64,000 bases of DNA, taken from positions 1 through 64,000 of the forward strand of contig JAYMGJ010000741.1 of assembly GCA_037178675.1 (NCBI GenBank), given 5' to 3'. How positions within the stretch are numbered: position 1 is the first letter of the stretch; every line of letters starts with the position of its first letter. The notes below the pieces were generated by a model. The model worked only from the letters and a program-made list of their open reading frames with translations, was not told the origin of the DNA and made no database searches. Below, one piece after another: positions 42,218 to 53,510 of the stretch. The stretch comes from Scleroderma bovista. Lineage: Eukaryota > Basidiomycota > Agaricomycetes > Boletales > Sclerodermataceae. The translations under genes were made by a program, and so were the position numbers.

Positions 42218-43484
42218 TGTCATATCCATACTTTTCCCAGTCACAACTCCAGTCTAACCCTGGCCCGCCTGACCTCTCCTTAGGCATAGATGCAACTCCA
42301 GATCTAGTCTGGCCATCTCCAGCCCCATAGCTGCACTCCAGCCCAACTCCGGTCACTATGTCCATCTCCACCTCGGGACTAACCCCTGTCTTCCTCTAGA
42401 CACATCTGCGGTCTAACTCCGCCATGTTGAACCTGTACCTACCACTTGTCGCTACTCCGGTTTCAGTCCGGCCACTCCCTTGGTCTTGTCTGCAACATAG
42501 CCCAACTCCAGCTGGTACATCCAACTCCGGCTCAAGTCTGCTCCTGTTCCGCTCCGCTTCCCCTGATAGGTCCACCAATGGCCTTGGACATTTTCATGTC
42601 CAACTCCAGACCTTCCTCCAGCTACTCAGCCCTTCCTCCAGCTGTACACTCCCTCCGCTCGTACACTCCCTCTGCTCTTGCACTTCCTCCGGTCTGACTT
42701 CCTCCGGTCCTGGACATCGCTCCGGACTTAACATTAGTTAAGTCCACCTCCAACCTTTACTTGTCCTCTTCTGACCTAGTTCCCTTTACCTACTTGTCCC
42801 TGCATCTGCTCCATCATCCCTGTAATCCTAGTTCCCTGTTTCTGCTTCCGCTCCAGTTTATTTTCCTGTCCCTGCTTTCTTTTCTTGTACCTGGTTTATT
42901 TTCCTGTCTGCTTCTGCTCCATCCCTTGTCCCGACTAAGGTGTTTACTTGTCACCGTATGTACTCACCCTAGTTCTCATTACTATATAAACTACTGTACT
43001 CTGGCCTAGTAGATCCTTAGATCAAATCTCGACTAAGATACTCCCCACTCTGTACTACCCACTATGCTCTTCTAATCCATCTGTTCATCTGAACTCCTGA
43101 ACTCTGGCCAACTCTGGCCTCCGTGCTATCTCATCCCCTTGGTCCTATGTCCAATCCTAGCAAGTCTCCTACTTGCACGAGGGCAAAAGGCACCTCTGTC
43201 CCAGACTCAACACTAGACCTCTCAGGACTTATCCCACCTCTGGGATGTCCTTTTCTCCGGACAAGCTGTGCTCAACTCCGGACCACTTTCCCGTGGTCCG
43301 GACTTACTCTGCAAAAATCCGGACTTACTCCCTGTGCTCCTCTAGTGCCCGGACTTCATTCATTTGACCCAGACTTGACTCTCCACACTAACTAGCACCT
43401 ACTAGTGTCTGGACTTACCTCCTCATTAGTTCCCTGCACCTCTGGACCTCCTAGTAAGATCGTTGAGGAGAACCGGTCTTGACA
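42218..43484 (+). mobile_element. Complete gypsy solo LTR (1,267 bp), TSD GTACA
   Basis: Starts TGTCATATCCATAC and ends AACCGGTCTTGACA; flanked by perfect GTACA duplications (42213-42217 and 43485-43489). It interrupts the G2 chromodomain between Tyr and Leu. A truncated copy is at 6661-7747. No internal sequence. Apparent ORFs are LTR text. Confidence 0.93.
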
Positions 43485-43665
43485 GTACAACAGTTTGCAC
43501 AATTTGTGTTGACGGTCAACCTTGGAGTTGAGGATCTCAGCGATCTCGAACTCTGGTTCACCATCTACTTCAACTGGTGGTGGAGGAGGCTGTATCTGGT
43601 CTGGTATGATGTTGGGTATGGCTGGTTTGAGTTGGGAGACATGGAAGACAGGGTGAACTGCACGC
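43485..43665 (-). pseudogene. G2 pol fragment between integrase and chromodomain
   Basis: Reads AVHPVFHVSQLKPAIPNIIP, then a Pro-rich linker (QPPPPPVEVDGEPEFEIAEI), then LNSKVDRQHKLCKLLY up to the solo LTR. Same order as in G3 (near 54990-55170). Confidence 0.88.
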
Positions 43666-45765
43666 TGTGAGTCAAAGTGTGGATTTGGGTCGGAGTAATA
43701 ACCCAAACACAACACCAACAAAGGACTACGAAAAAGTGTGAGTGGTGGTTTACCTCCACGGTGTCCAGAGAGGATGTGCTGAGGAGGGGGGAAGGGGATC
43801 TACACCAGCAGGGTGATGCAGACAATGATGCAGGATACTCCTGGGGTATAGGGACAATAGATGATGAAGGGGATAGGGGTCTAGACTCTTCCTAAAGCCT
43901 AGGAAGTGTCAAAGCAGGGATTGGGCTGACAGAGACTGAAGTAGTGATACTACACCTAGAGGTTGGTGCAGCAAAGGGGCAGAGATGCCTCTGATGTCCA
44001 GAGGCGAGGAAGATAGACTGGTATGAAGCCTAGACTCCGCTTGAGCCTAGTAAAAAGAATAGATTTTGAATAACTTGGATAAACTTGACAATATTGAGCA
44101 CCTTTAGACCTTCACTGAAGCCTACAAGGACTCAAGGACTGAAGGGATACTGATTGAGAGAGTCTGAGAGAGGGATCATTTCGTGCAATTCAGGTCTCTC
44201 ATCACTGGGCTGAGCCCAGGGGTTTAAATACATGGGGGAGCACAGCATTAAAGTACAAAAAGAGAAGGGAGTAAGCAGAATTTGTCAAGGATTGGTAAGG
44301 GATTGGTAAGAGCTTTGTAAGGGGTCTGTAAGCGATCAGTAAGCAAGGGATAAGCAGGAATGAGTAAGCATAGGGAGCATGAATAAGCTGCTGAGTAAAG
44401 GAATGAGTAAGCTGCATGACAAGATTGATTGGTAAGGGAGTGAGTCATCAGCTGAGTAATATACCAAAAATGCGAAAGGGATAGAGTAATACTGATGACA
44501 AGAGAGCATCAGTAAGCAAGGGATGAGTCACTGCACAGCAGAAGGAGTCATTGATGCACAGCCTAAGAAGTTTGATGGGGGGCTGTGTACCATCAGGAAT
44601 TTAATAAGACAACAATGGGGAAGATCTGAGATAAACAGGGTGATTGATCCGAGACAAAACAGCCACAAGAAGGGTACCAGGGGTCCAGAGGTCTTTTGGG
44701 GGGTCAGCATACACTAAGGTATAGTGCATGTGTTCTAGTGCCACTGAAGCACAACCATGGGCTCCCTTGACGAGCTCTCTTCTGGGAAAGAACAAGAGAG
44801 GGTTCTTCTTCCTAATAGCATTATAAAGTGGGGGCATAACTGTCATGGTGCTGGGGGACGTCGTCTGAAAGTAGTGAAGTGGATAGAGTATTGAATTCAA
44901 CGCATCCAGGGAAGCGAGACGAATGACAGAGGAAGATGGACACGGCAAGTATCTGGGAGTGAAGGGACCATAGGCTCAGGCCTCAGGGGACACAGAGACG
45001 ACCAGAGAAGACTTCTCAAGCTTGACAATAGACCTAAGATGACCAAAGTACGTCCTTGACGCAGGACTGACGAGGAGAACGCACTGACCGAGAATGAGAG
45101 GGACTGAGGGAGCAGGCTTGGAAGATATGTGCCAGGCAGTGCACAGGAACTCTGGTAGAGGCTGTCCTAAGAGCAGGACATAGTGGAGATCTGCAGCAAT
45201 AGTGGAGAAATGATCCAGAGAAGATATGGACTCCATAGTGAGCGATGAAGCGAATGTCTGGATTGCAGGGGGAATATCTCCGTGGGAAATGAACAGATTT
45301 GCGTCGGAACTTGACAGGCAGATAGACCACGTTCTAGGCTCTCTGATGGTATAGTCATGTGCCTGATAGCTTCAGAAATGATGGAGCTATTCAAAATATC
45401 GGAATGCCAGCACTGGGCACCTAAAAATGACATTTGGGCACTAAAAACCATTTCTTCTCTTTCTCCTTCATTTCTCGATCAATTCTTTGGCTTCCTTGAT
45501 CATGGTATGGGAGTTGGACTGCAGATGTGTGCATTCCTTTCTCATACCACAATTGATGTTATTCCTTCAGTTTCTTCTGCTTCTTGGCGGTTCTCGTGTG
45601 ATAGATGACTATCTGCATTGGCATTCATCTCTCGCATCAGGATAGTCTTCTTGTGTTATAGATGGCTACAATGAGGGTCCGTCATGCTTATCCTTCACAT
45701 AAGGATCATTCAATATAGGTGTTATCTTCCATGTTCACTGTACCAAACCTGTTTGGTGCGTGACA
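43666..45765 (-). mobile_element. 2,100-bp solo LTR, TSD GCGT-type
   Basis: Same length and family as 11206-13305, opposite orientation (minus strand TGTCACGCACCAAACAGG...TTTGACTCACA). The 4-bp flanks are ACGC (43662-43665) and GCGC (45766-45769) on the plus strand, one mismatch. Excision joins the G2 reading at DSMR/AVHP. Confidence 0.9.
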
Positions 45766-45982
45766 GCGCATGGAATCTGGAAGATGCAGTGTAAAAGAGA
45801 GGGAGCCTACTTGCGCGATGATAGTGTAGGGCCCCAGATTCTTCTCTGATAGCTTTTTGGATGGTCATGTTGACCAGAAATATTTGGCTTTCACGTATAC
45901 TTGGTTGCCAACCTTGAAGTCCTGTGCCGGAGTGCATTTGGCATCAGCTGGACCTTGGTAGCGAAGTTGCACTGTGTGCCTA
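45766..45982 (-). pseudogene. G2 integrase C-terminal (GPY/F-like) region
   Basis: Reads LRYQGPADAKCTPAQDFKVG, NQVYVKAKYFWST, then TGA (probable CGA) and PSKKLSEKNLGPYTIIAQVG, SLSFTLHLPDSMR. GPY and the beta-rich stretch are typical of the integrase C-terminal domain of chromoviruses. Confidence 0.88.
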
Positions 45983-45984
45983 AG

Positions 45985-46695
45985 TGAGGGAAGAGGTCAG
46001 AACAACCAACAACCAACACCAAATGACAGCAAAATGCGAGTGGTGGTCTTCCTTTGCATATCTGATATTTAATCTCCAGAGGAGGATGTGCTGCACGCCT
46101 TCAGGCAGGATGCAGGAGGGAATGGAAGGGCTTCTGATGGGGATGGAATGCGACTTGGGATGGCAATGACTCCTCTTCAGCCTACCACAGTGGTTAGGAA
46201 GAGTCCTGGGATTGAAGAGCAATGATAGAACAGCAACAGGGGTGTAACAGCAGTGATGGGACAACAGGGAAGCAAGGGGACAGTTCCTGCTTCAAGAATG
46301 CGATGGACAGTGATGGGATGGAGTGGACAGTGATGCTAGACTGCGCTTGAGCCTAGAGAAATGATCAGATACAAGATATATCTGATAAACAGCAATATAG
46401 GAGCTTTAGGCCAGCACTGGGTGACCTACAAGTCCAAAGACAGAGATAGAGCTTATAGACAGTGAGGGAGAGTGAATGTGGTCACTTTATTGAGGGGGAA
46501 GCAGACACTTCCTTGCAGCCTTTGGCTGCTGGTGTATATACAGGAGGGGCTGTGGCCCTGTAAGCACAAATGACTAAGTGCTTGGTAAGAGATTGGTAAG
46601 CAATTGATAAGCAGTGTAATCAGGCTGAGTCATCGATGGGGAGAGCCTGAACAAGCTGCTGAGCCAAGGGAAAGAGCAAAAACATAGGTAACAAG
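45985..46695 (-). repeat. 2.1-kb-type LTR, 3' portion (split by foldback)
   Basis: On the minus strand this is the R-U5-like end of an LTR related to 43666-45765, with GATTGGTAAG repeats (plus) and a TATA-like GTATATACA near 46535. It continues at 51958-53510. The left border near 45985 adjoins G2 integrase sequence and shows no TSD with the right border at 53510. Confidence 0.65.
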
Positions 46696-46762
46696 CATCA
46701 GCAAGGTGACAATTGGTCTTAACTCTCTTACAGTGTCTGGATTGTCTGGAATCAGACAGTTA

Positions 46763-47480
46763 AGATGGATAAGTCAGATAAGTCAGTCAAGCCATTCCAG
46801 ACCATCAGACCAGGGTGTCTGAAACCAGATGGCCAGACCACCAGACCAGTCAGACCAGCCAGACCAGCCAGACCAGCCAGACCAGCCAGACCAGCCAGAC
46901 CAGCCAGCAAGTCAGCCAGTCAGACAGTCCAGACCACTCCAGACCAGTCAGACCACCCAGACAGTAAGTCAGTCAGAGAGTTAAGACAATCCAGACCGGT
47001 CAGACCTGTCAGACCACTCAGGCAGTAAGTCAGTCAGACAGTTAAGACCATCCAGACCTGTCAGACCTGTCAGACCACCCAGATCATAAGTCAGTCAGCC
47101 AGTGAAGACCATTCAGACATGTCAGACCAGCCAGACCAGCCAGCCAGTCAGACAGTCAGCCAGTGAAGACCATCCAGACCATCCAGACCACCCAGACTGT
47201 AAGTCAGTCAGACAGTCAAGACAATCCAGACCATCCAGACCACCCAGCCTAATCAGATCACCCAGACTGTCAGACCTGTCAGACAGTAAGTTGGTCAGAC
47301 ATTTAAGACAATCCAGACCAACAAGACCAGTCAGGCCACCCAGACAAGTCACATCAGTAAGACTGGCCAGAGTGGCCAGACAATTCAGAGACTCAGACCA
47401 GTTAGACCAATTAGACTAGTAAGACTAGCCAGACCAATAACACTAATTGGACCAGTAAGACCAGTCAGATAAGTCAGACT
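46763..47480 (+). repeat. CAGAC-type satellite, left arm
   Basis: Irregular tandem units of CAGTCAGACCAGCCAGACC type with variation in length. It is the reverse complement in type of 49880-51900. Long ORFs reading (SRPxRP)n are artefacts. Confidence 0.85.
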
Positions 47481-47596
47481 GGCCAGGCCATTAGCTCTAT
47501 CCATCTGTATTCTTTTATCACTTAATTTGTTTAATATTCATGTTAATAAATTTATATTAATTCTGAAAAAATACAATAAATATATATTATATATGA

Positions 47597-49015
47597 ATGG
47601 AGGGGGGGGGCATCATAGATTCTGGTAGCGTAATAGTCGCGTCATCGACGCTGATGTGGGTGTGGGTGATGGCTGTGTCAACAATGCTGGGGCTGGGGGA
47701 CATGGGTACGCGTCATCGTGGTCGCCAGACGACGCTGGGGCTGGGAGAATGTTGTTGTCGTCTTCGGGCAAAGTGCTGGGGATGGCGGACGCGGGGGGTG
47801 TCGACATCATGGTTGTCGTCGCTGGTGGTGGTGGGGTCATCGTCATCGTCCAGGTGGTTGCCTGCAACGTTGACGCAGGTTGTCGACGTTGAGCATCGTC
47901 TGTCATCCGTCAGAGACGACGCTGGGATGGGTGGTTATGGTCCGTCGTCCGTTAGAGACGACGTAGGGGTGGGTGTCGTCATCGTCCACGGTCGCCCGCT
48001 AGAGACGACGTAGGGGAGGGCGTTGTTGTCATCCACGGTCGTCTGCTAGAGAAGACGTAGGGGAGGGCGTCGTCGTCGTCCACGGTCGTCCGTTAGAGAC
48101 GACGTAGGGGTGGGCGTCGTCGTCGTCCACGGTTGTCCGTTAGAGACGATGCTGGGGCTGTCATGGTCGCGTGTTAGTGGTGGGCGCTGCATGTGATGGT
48201 ACGTACCTGATAGCGAGTCGTTTGTTGTCGTGGGTGGTGGTGGTCGACGCGTCGTCGTCATCGTGGTTGAATGGGAGGCAGAGTGGTGACGCGGGACTTA
48301 TGTAGAGAAAGTTTGCATTTGTTGTGACGTGATTTGTAATCACAACAACTCCATTTTTTTTTCTAAGTCCCGCGCTCTGCACAAAGGTAAGTTCTTCGCA
48401 TCCACCAACCACTACTGACAACGACCACCCGCAGCACCCGCAGCGACGACGACGACCAGTGTCGTCGTCGACAACGGTGACCACCCCAGCCCCAGCGTCG
48501 TAGCCGTCGACGACACCACCACCGCCAGCAAATCGCCCAACCCCACCATCACCAACACCCGCGTGGATGACAACGAGGACGACACGACGAGGACGGCGAG
48601 GATGACCCGACGAGGACAAGGACGACGAGGTTGATGCGACAAGGACGAGGACGGCGACGGCGAGTGCGAGACGACGACACCCACCACCCACTCCACCACC
48701 AGCGTCGACGACGACGACGGCCACCACCAACGTGATGACGACGACGTCCCCACCACCATTTGCGACGACGACGACGACCACACCCCACCCTCAACGTCGT
48801 CGACATGGCCACCAACACCGACGACCACGACAGCCTCCACTACCGCCACCGGCGTCGTCGACCACCAACGCGACGACAACGGCCAATGACGTGTCCACCA
48901 CCCAACTGCGTCGACAACGCGAAACACTGATCACCACCACACTGGCCCACCAATGCGACAACGGCGACGACACCGACCCACTACCACCCACCACCCCGCG
49001 TCGATGATCACACGA
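47597..49015. repeat. CpG-rich central block with 47-bp tandem repeats and hairpin
   Basis: The plus strand is GTCGTC-rich on the left and GACGAC-rich on the right, a compositional palindrome. At 47912-48165 six units of about 47 bp repeat (TTAGAGACGACGTAGGGG core, spacing 42 then 47). The centre pairs GCGGGACTTA (about 48293) with TAAGTCCCGC (about 48364) and contains TTGTGA...TCACAA. CpG is abundant here, in contrast with the CpG-poor surroundings. All ORFs are low-complexity Thr/Pro/Val/Arg repeats, and I do not call them genes. Confidence 0.75.
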
Positions 49016-49206
49016 TGGCGGCGGCGGCGCAATTTATTTAATATAGTATTTAGTCCATGTCATACCTTGATACAATAAAAATTGTTTTGTTTTAATGGCT
49101 CTTTTTTTGGTATTGATGTGTTATTGCTACTATACTACTGACACTGGATTGACCCAGTGTGAGCATGTGGTCAAATTTGTGTTGTCCACAGGCAGGGGTG
49201 AATGGA

Positions 49207-49275
49207 TATTAATCTGTTCCTATCCTCTGCATTTGTATAGCCCTAATTTCAAATGCAGAGGATAGGAAGAGATTA
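49207..49275. repeat. Perfect-looking hairpin
   Basis: ATTAATCTGTTCCTATCCTC.. pairs with its near-complement after a 13-15 bp loop; the arm is about 27 bp (ATCCTCTGCATTTG / CAAATGCAGAGGAT core). No neighbouring gene suggests a role. Confidence 0.75.
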
Positions 49276-49307
49276 ATCTGTTCAGATTAATTATTAATCT
49301 GGGCACT

Positions 49308-49434
49308 CTAGCTAAAGGTGTATGGGTCAGCCAAATATTAAATAAAATAAAATAAAATAATTCATAGTAGAGGAGGACCACTAGGTTAGGTTTCAAACTC
49401 TGCTAGGACCTAACACCCATACACCTTTAACCAG
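49308..49434. mobile_element. Miniature inverted-repeat element (127 bp)
   Basis: Terminal inverted repeats of about 20 bp, CTRGYTAAAGGTGTATGGGT at 49308-49327 and its complement at 49415-49434, with an AAAATA-repeat interior and an inner inverted repeat (GTTAGG / CCTAAC). No TSD was resolved. Confidence 0.5.
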
Positions 49435-49879
49435 AACAAAGCCATCACCGATGGCAGGCACCTTGTTTATGTGCATGCTCATATATCTCTAAACTAACCC
49501 CCTTGGCACAAGCCAATCTGAATGACTGTGCCATTCACCTTCTTAACTATAGAGAGCTGGTACACTTGTGAAGTGGCCTCCAAACTATGGCTTTTTCCAC
49601 AGCAGAGTTTTGTTACTACAGGCAATTGCATGGATGTTGAAAAAAGCATCTACAATTTCCACATGCAGTGACCTTGTAAACAAGGTGATTTGACTGCCAG
49701 CATCACTGTTGACAACCATGGTGGCAACCTGTCCCCTAGGCAATGATGACCCATGCCTAAATGACAATAGGGACCCCTAACAATTATAGATTAGTTACAT
49801 GAATATATTGTTACACTATTGCTTGTTCTTGAGACATATGTAACAACAATGATTGACTATTAGGTTTTGTCTGTTAATC
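49435..49879. other. No gene recognised
   Basis: Non-repetitive sequence within the right arm of the foldback. A 60-codon minus-strand reading (49767-49585) is not recognisable. Confidence 0.35.
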
Positions 49880-51900
49880 ACATTTTCTGAATGGTCTGAA
49901 TGGTCTGAATGGTCTTGACTGTCTGACTAACTTACTGGTTGGGGTATCTGGCTGCTATGACTCATATGGACTGTCTGACAGTCTGATGGTCTGGGTGGTC
50001 TAAACTTTCTGAGTGACTTATTATCTGCAGGGCCTGATTGTGCTGGTTACTCTGAATGGTCTTATCTATCTGACAACCTTACTAGCTGGAGAGTCTGACT
50101 GCTCTGACCCGTCTGGAATGATCTGAAGTGTCTGACTGGTCTGACTGTCTGTGTCTGATCTGTCTGGCCAGTCTGGCAGTCTGACAGTCTGAGGGGGTCT
50201 GACCACTCTGACTGCTCTGACTGGTCTGGACTATCTGGCAGTCTGACACCCTAGGGGGTCTGATCAGTCTGACTGGTTGGCTGGTCTGGAATGATCTGAA
50301 GTGTCTGACTGGTCTGACTGTCTGGGGGTTCTGATCAGTCTGACTGGTCTGACATGTCTGGCAGGGTCTTAAATGTTTGACTGGTCTGATTGGTCTAAAC
50401 CACTTTGACTAGTCTGGACTGTCTGACTGGCCTGACTACCTGGTGGGTCTGACCACTGACCACTCTGACTGATCTGGAGAAGTCTGAAGTGTCTGACTGC
50501 TCTGAGTGTCAGTGGGGACTGACTGCTCTGATTGCTCTGACTGATCTGGAGCAGTCTGAAGTGTCTGACTGGTCTGACTGCCTAGGGGGTCTGACAACTC
50601 TGACAACTCTGACACCTCTGAAATGGCCTGAAGTATCTGACTGACCTAACTACCTGGTGGGTCTGACTGCTCTGACTGCTTTGAAGCAGTCTGAAGCATC
50701 TGACTGGCCTGGCTGTCTGGGGGGTCTGACTGGTCTGACTGGTCTGGAGTGGCCTGAAGTGTCTGACTGGCCTGACTACCTGAAGGGTCTGACCACTCTG
50801 ACTGTTCTGACTGGTCTGGAGTGGCCTGAAATATCTGACTGGTTGGACTGTCTGGCAGATCTGACCAATCTGACCAATCTGACTGGTCTGAAGTGGTCTG
50901 GGGTGTCTGATAGTCTGACACCCTGGGGGGTCTAACCAGTCTGACTGGTCTGACTGGTCTGGGGTGGTCTGAAGTGTCTGACTAGCCTGACTGTCTGGGG
51001 GGGTCTGATCACTCTGACTGCTCTGACTGCTCTGGATTGGTCTGAACTATCTGACTGGCCTGGCTGTCTAGTGGGTCTGACCACTCTGACCACTCTGACT
51101 GGTCTGACACAGTCTGAAGTGTCTGACTGGCCTGACTGTCTGGGGAATCTGACTGGTCTGGAGTGGCCTGAAGTGTCTGACTGGCCTAACTGTCTGGGGG
51201 TCTGACCACTCTGACCACTCTGACCACTCTGACTGGTCTGGAGTATCTGAATGGTCTGACTGTCTGGTGGGTCTGATCAGTCTGACTGGTCTGACATGTT
51301 TGGCAGGGTCTTAAATGACTGACTGACTTACTGTCTGGGGGGTCTGACTGCTCTGACTGCTCTGGATGGTCTTAAGTGTTTGACTGACTTACTGTCTGAG
51401 GGGTCTGACTGGTCTGACTGGTCTGACTGACTGACTGACTGACTGTCTTGTGGGTCTGACTGCTCTGACTGATCTGACAGGTCTTAAATGTCTGACTGAC
51501 TTACTGTCTGAGGGGTCTGACTGCTCTGACTGCTCTGGGTGGTCTTAAGTGTCTGACTGACTTGCTGTCAGAGGAGTCTGACTAGTCTGGGTGGTCTTAA
51601 GTGTCTGACTGACTTACTATCTGAGGGGTCTGATGGCTCTGGGTGGTCTGGGTGGTCTTACATGTCTGGCTGACTTACTGTCTGGGGGGTCTGACTGATC
51701 TGATTGGTCTGGGGTGGTCTTAAATGACTGACTGACTTACTCTCTGGGGGGTCTGACTGGTCTGACTGGTCTGGGTGGTCTTAAGTGTCTGACTGACTTA
51801 CTGTCTGGGGGGTCTGACTGGTCTGACTGGTCTTAAATGTCTGATTCCAGAACTCCCAGTCTGATGCCAGATGCTCCCAGACTGTTAAGTCATGTCAGAC
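49880..51900 (-). repeat. CAGAC-type satellite, right arm (about 2 kb)
   Basis: Irregular tandem repeat of TCTGACTGGTCTGACTG type on the plus strand, with recurrent higher-order segments such as TCTGGGGGGTCTGACTG and GGTCTTAAATGTCTGACTGA. Inverted relative to 46763-47480. Non-coding. Confidence 0.88.
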
Positions 51901-51957
51901 CATTTCAGACTGTTAAGGGACCTAAGTGCTGTCAGAGAAATTGTCACCTTGCTGATG

Positions 51958-53510
51958 AAGATGAGTAGATCGAAGCTAAATGAGCATATGCGATGACATA
52001 ATGCATATGAATCATAGGGGCATGAGTCATGAATTGATAAGCAGCATGATAAGCATGATTTGAAGGATGATTGGTAAGTGATTGGTAAGGGGAGTAATGG
52101 GGATTAGTAATGCCAAGAGGGGATGAATAATGCGCAGCAGAGTGAGTCAGAGTGAGCCAGAGTGAGCCAGTGTGACTCTGTGTGACTCAGACAGAAGGGA
52201 AGCACAACCTGTGATTGATTGAACTTTAGATCTGGAAATGAGCTTCTGAAGCAGTGCCACTGATGGGAGTGGCTGGGGGATAATAAAAGAATTGATCCGA
52301 CCAGAAGAGCAGTGTCAGGGGGGCCCTGGAATGACAAGTAGAGTCACAGCTGGTCACAGAGTGTCACAAATCCCTTGGATTGAGCTTCTGTAGAGCAAAA
52401 ACGCGAAATTTGGTGCTCCTGAAGTGCAGTCTTCCCTTGAGCAGTAAGAAAAAGGTTCTGTACTCTATTAGGGCTCCTAAGAAGGGTTTTAGAGCACTGT
52501 TTAATTTGTGTTTATTGCAGGATAGCAGGGAAGTGAAACATGAATAGTGGATTCAACATGTCCAGGGGAGCAAGATGAATGATAGAGGGAGATGGATGTG
52601 ACAGGACTCTGGGATAAAAGTACCATATGCAGAGAACTCAGGAGACACAGAGACGACCAGGTATGAATTTTCAAGTCTAACAATAGACTTGAGACGACCA
52701 AAGTACGTGCGCGACGCAGGACTGACAAGGAGAACACACTGATTGAGAACGAGAGGGACTGAGGGAGCAGGCTGGGAAGATATGTACCAGACAGTACACA
52801 GGAGCTCAGGGAGAGGCTGTCCCAAGAGCAGGACATAGTTAAGGTCTGCTGCAATAGCGAAGAAACGTTCCAGAGAAAATGTGGACTCCATAGTGAGTGA
52901 TGAAGTGGGTGTCTGGATTGCAGGTGGAATATCTCCGTGGGAAATAAACAGATTTGCGTCGGAACTTGACAGGCAGATAGACCATGGTCTAGGCTCCATG
53001 ATGGTATAGTCACATGATTGATAGATTCAAAAATGGCGGAGCTATTCAAAATATTGGAATGCCAGCACTGGGCGCCTAAATTTGACATTTGGGCGCTAAA
53101 ATGATTCTTCCTTTTCTCCTTCGTTTCTCTATCGTTTCTTCTGCTTCTTTGGTTGTTCTGGTATGGGAGTTGGACTGCAGTAGGTTGCATTCCTCTCTCA
53201 TACTGAAATGATCATCAATCCTTGGATTCTTCTGCTTCTTGGCGGTTCTCGTGTGAGGGATGACTGCCAGACGATGGCATTCATCTCTTGCTCCAGGATA
53301 GTCATTCTTGTGCGATAGATGGCTACAACGAGCTTGTATTTATTCTTCACATAAGGATAGTCTTGACTTTGCGTGATATGGATAGTGAGGGCTGTCTGTA
53401 TCCCTCAAGTTAGGACAATCTTTCAACAGATCTTGGGTGTGTTCTTCGCATTAATTTCATCGGCTAACTTTCTCCATGTCCACAGTACCAAACACATTTG
53501 GTGCATGACA
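51958..53510 (-). repeat. 2.1-kb-type LTR, 5' portion (split by foldback)
   Basis: On the minus strand it begins TGTCATGCACCAAATG at 53510 and matches 45765-44200 of the minus-strand copy, for example CCTGTCAAGTTCCGACGCAA and TCTATTGTTAGACTTGA. The 52501-53190 ORF is LTR text. Its right edge cuts straight into the G3 RNase H frame. Confidence 0.8.

Larger units (their letters stand above)
40047..45982 (-). mobile_element. Gypsy element G2, 3' part, with two solo LTR insertions
   Basis: Down the minus strand: integrase C-terminal part (45982-45766), 2,100-bp solo LTR (45765-43666), integrase tail (43665-43485), 1,267-bp solo LTR (43484-42218), chromodomain (42217-42072), a 1.4-kb region holding an antisense gene (40839-41883, plus strand), purine tract and 3' LTR. 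Removing each LTR and one TSD joins the integrase reading (DSMR to AVHPVFH; KLCKLLY to LVHW). The 5' half of the element is not in the window: a different LTR starts at 45985. Confidence 0.88.
46696..51957. mobile_element. Satellite-bearing foldback element (5.26 kb), TSD AAG
   Basis: A 19-bp terminal inverted repeat CATCAGCAAGGTGACAATT (46696-46714) and its complement (51939-51957) are flanked by AAG on both sides. Inward, each arm carries a TCTGAC-type satellite in opposite orientation (46763-47480 and 49880-51900), then AT-rich text, then CpG-rich GTC- and GAC-rich blocks (47597-48290 and 48390-49015) around a hairpin centre near 48340. About 0.8 kb of extra sequence sits in the right arm (49080-49870). 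No transposase is present. It splits a 2.1-kb-type LTR whose two parts have a combined length consistent with an intact copy. Confidence 0.7.

Noticed and set aside
46765..47419. ORFs with RPARPARP and SRQSRP repeats
   Set aside because: Direct translations of the CAGAC satellite.
47597..49007. Many ORFs of 60-206 codons on both strands
   Set aside because: They translate CGACGA/GTCGTC repeats into Thr, Val, Arg or Pro runs and have no domain or start context.
46763..51900. Repeat arrays as a CRISPR
   Set aside because: Repeats are irregular in length and abut without unique spacers, and the genome is eukaryotic.
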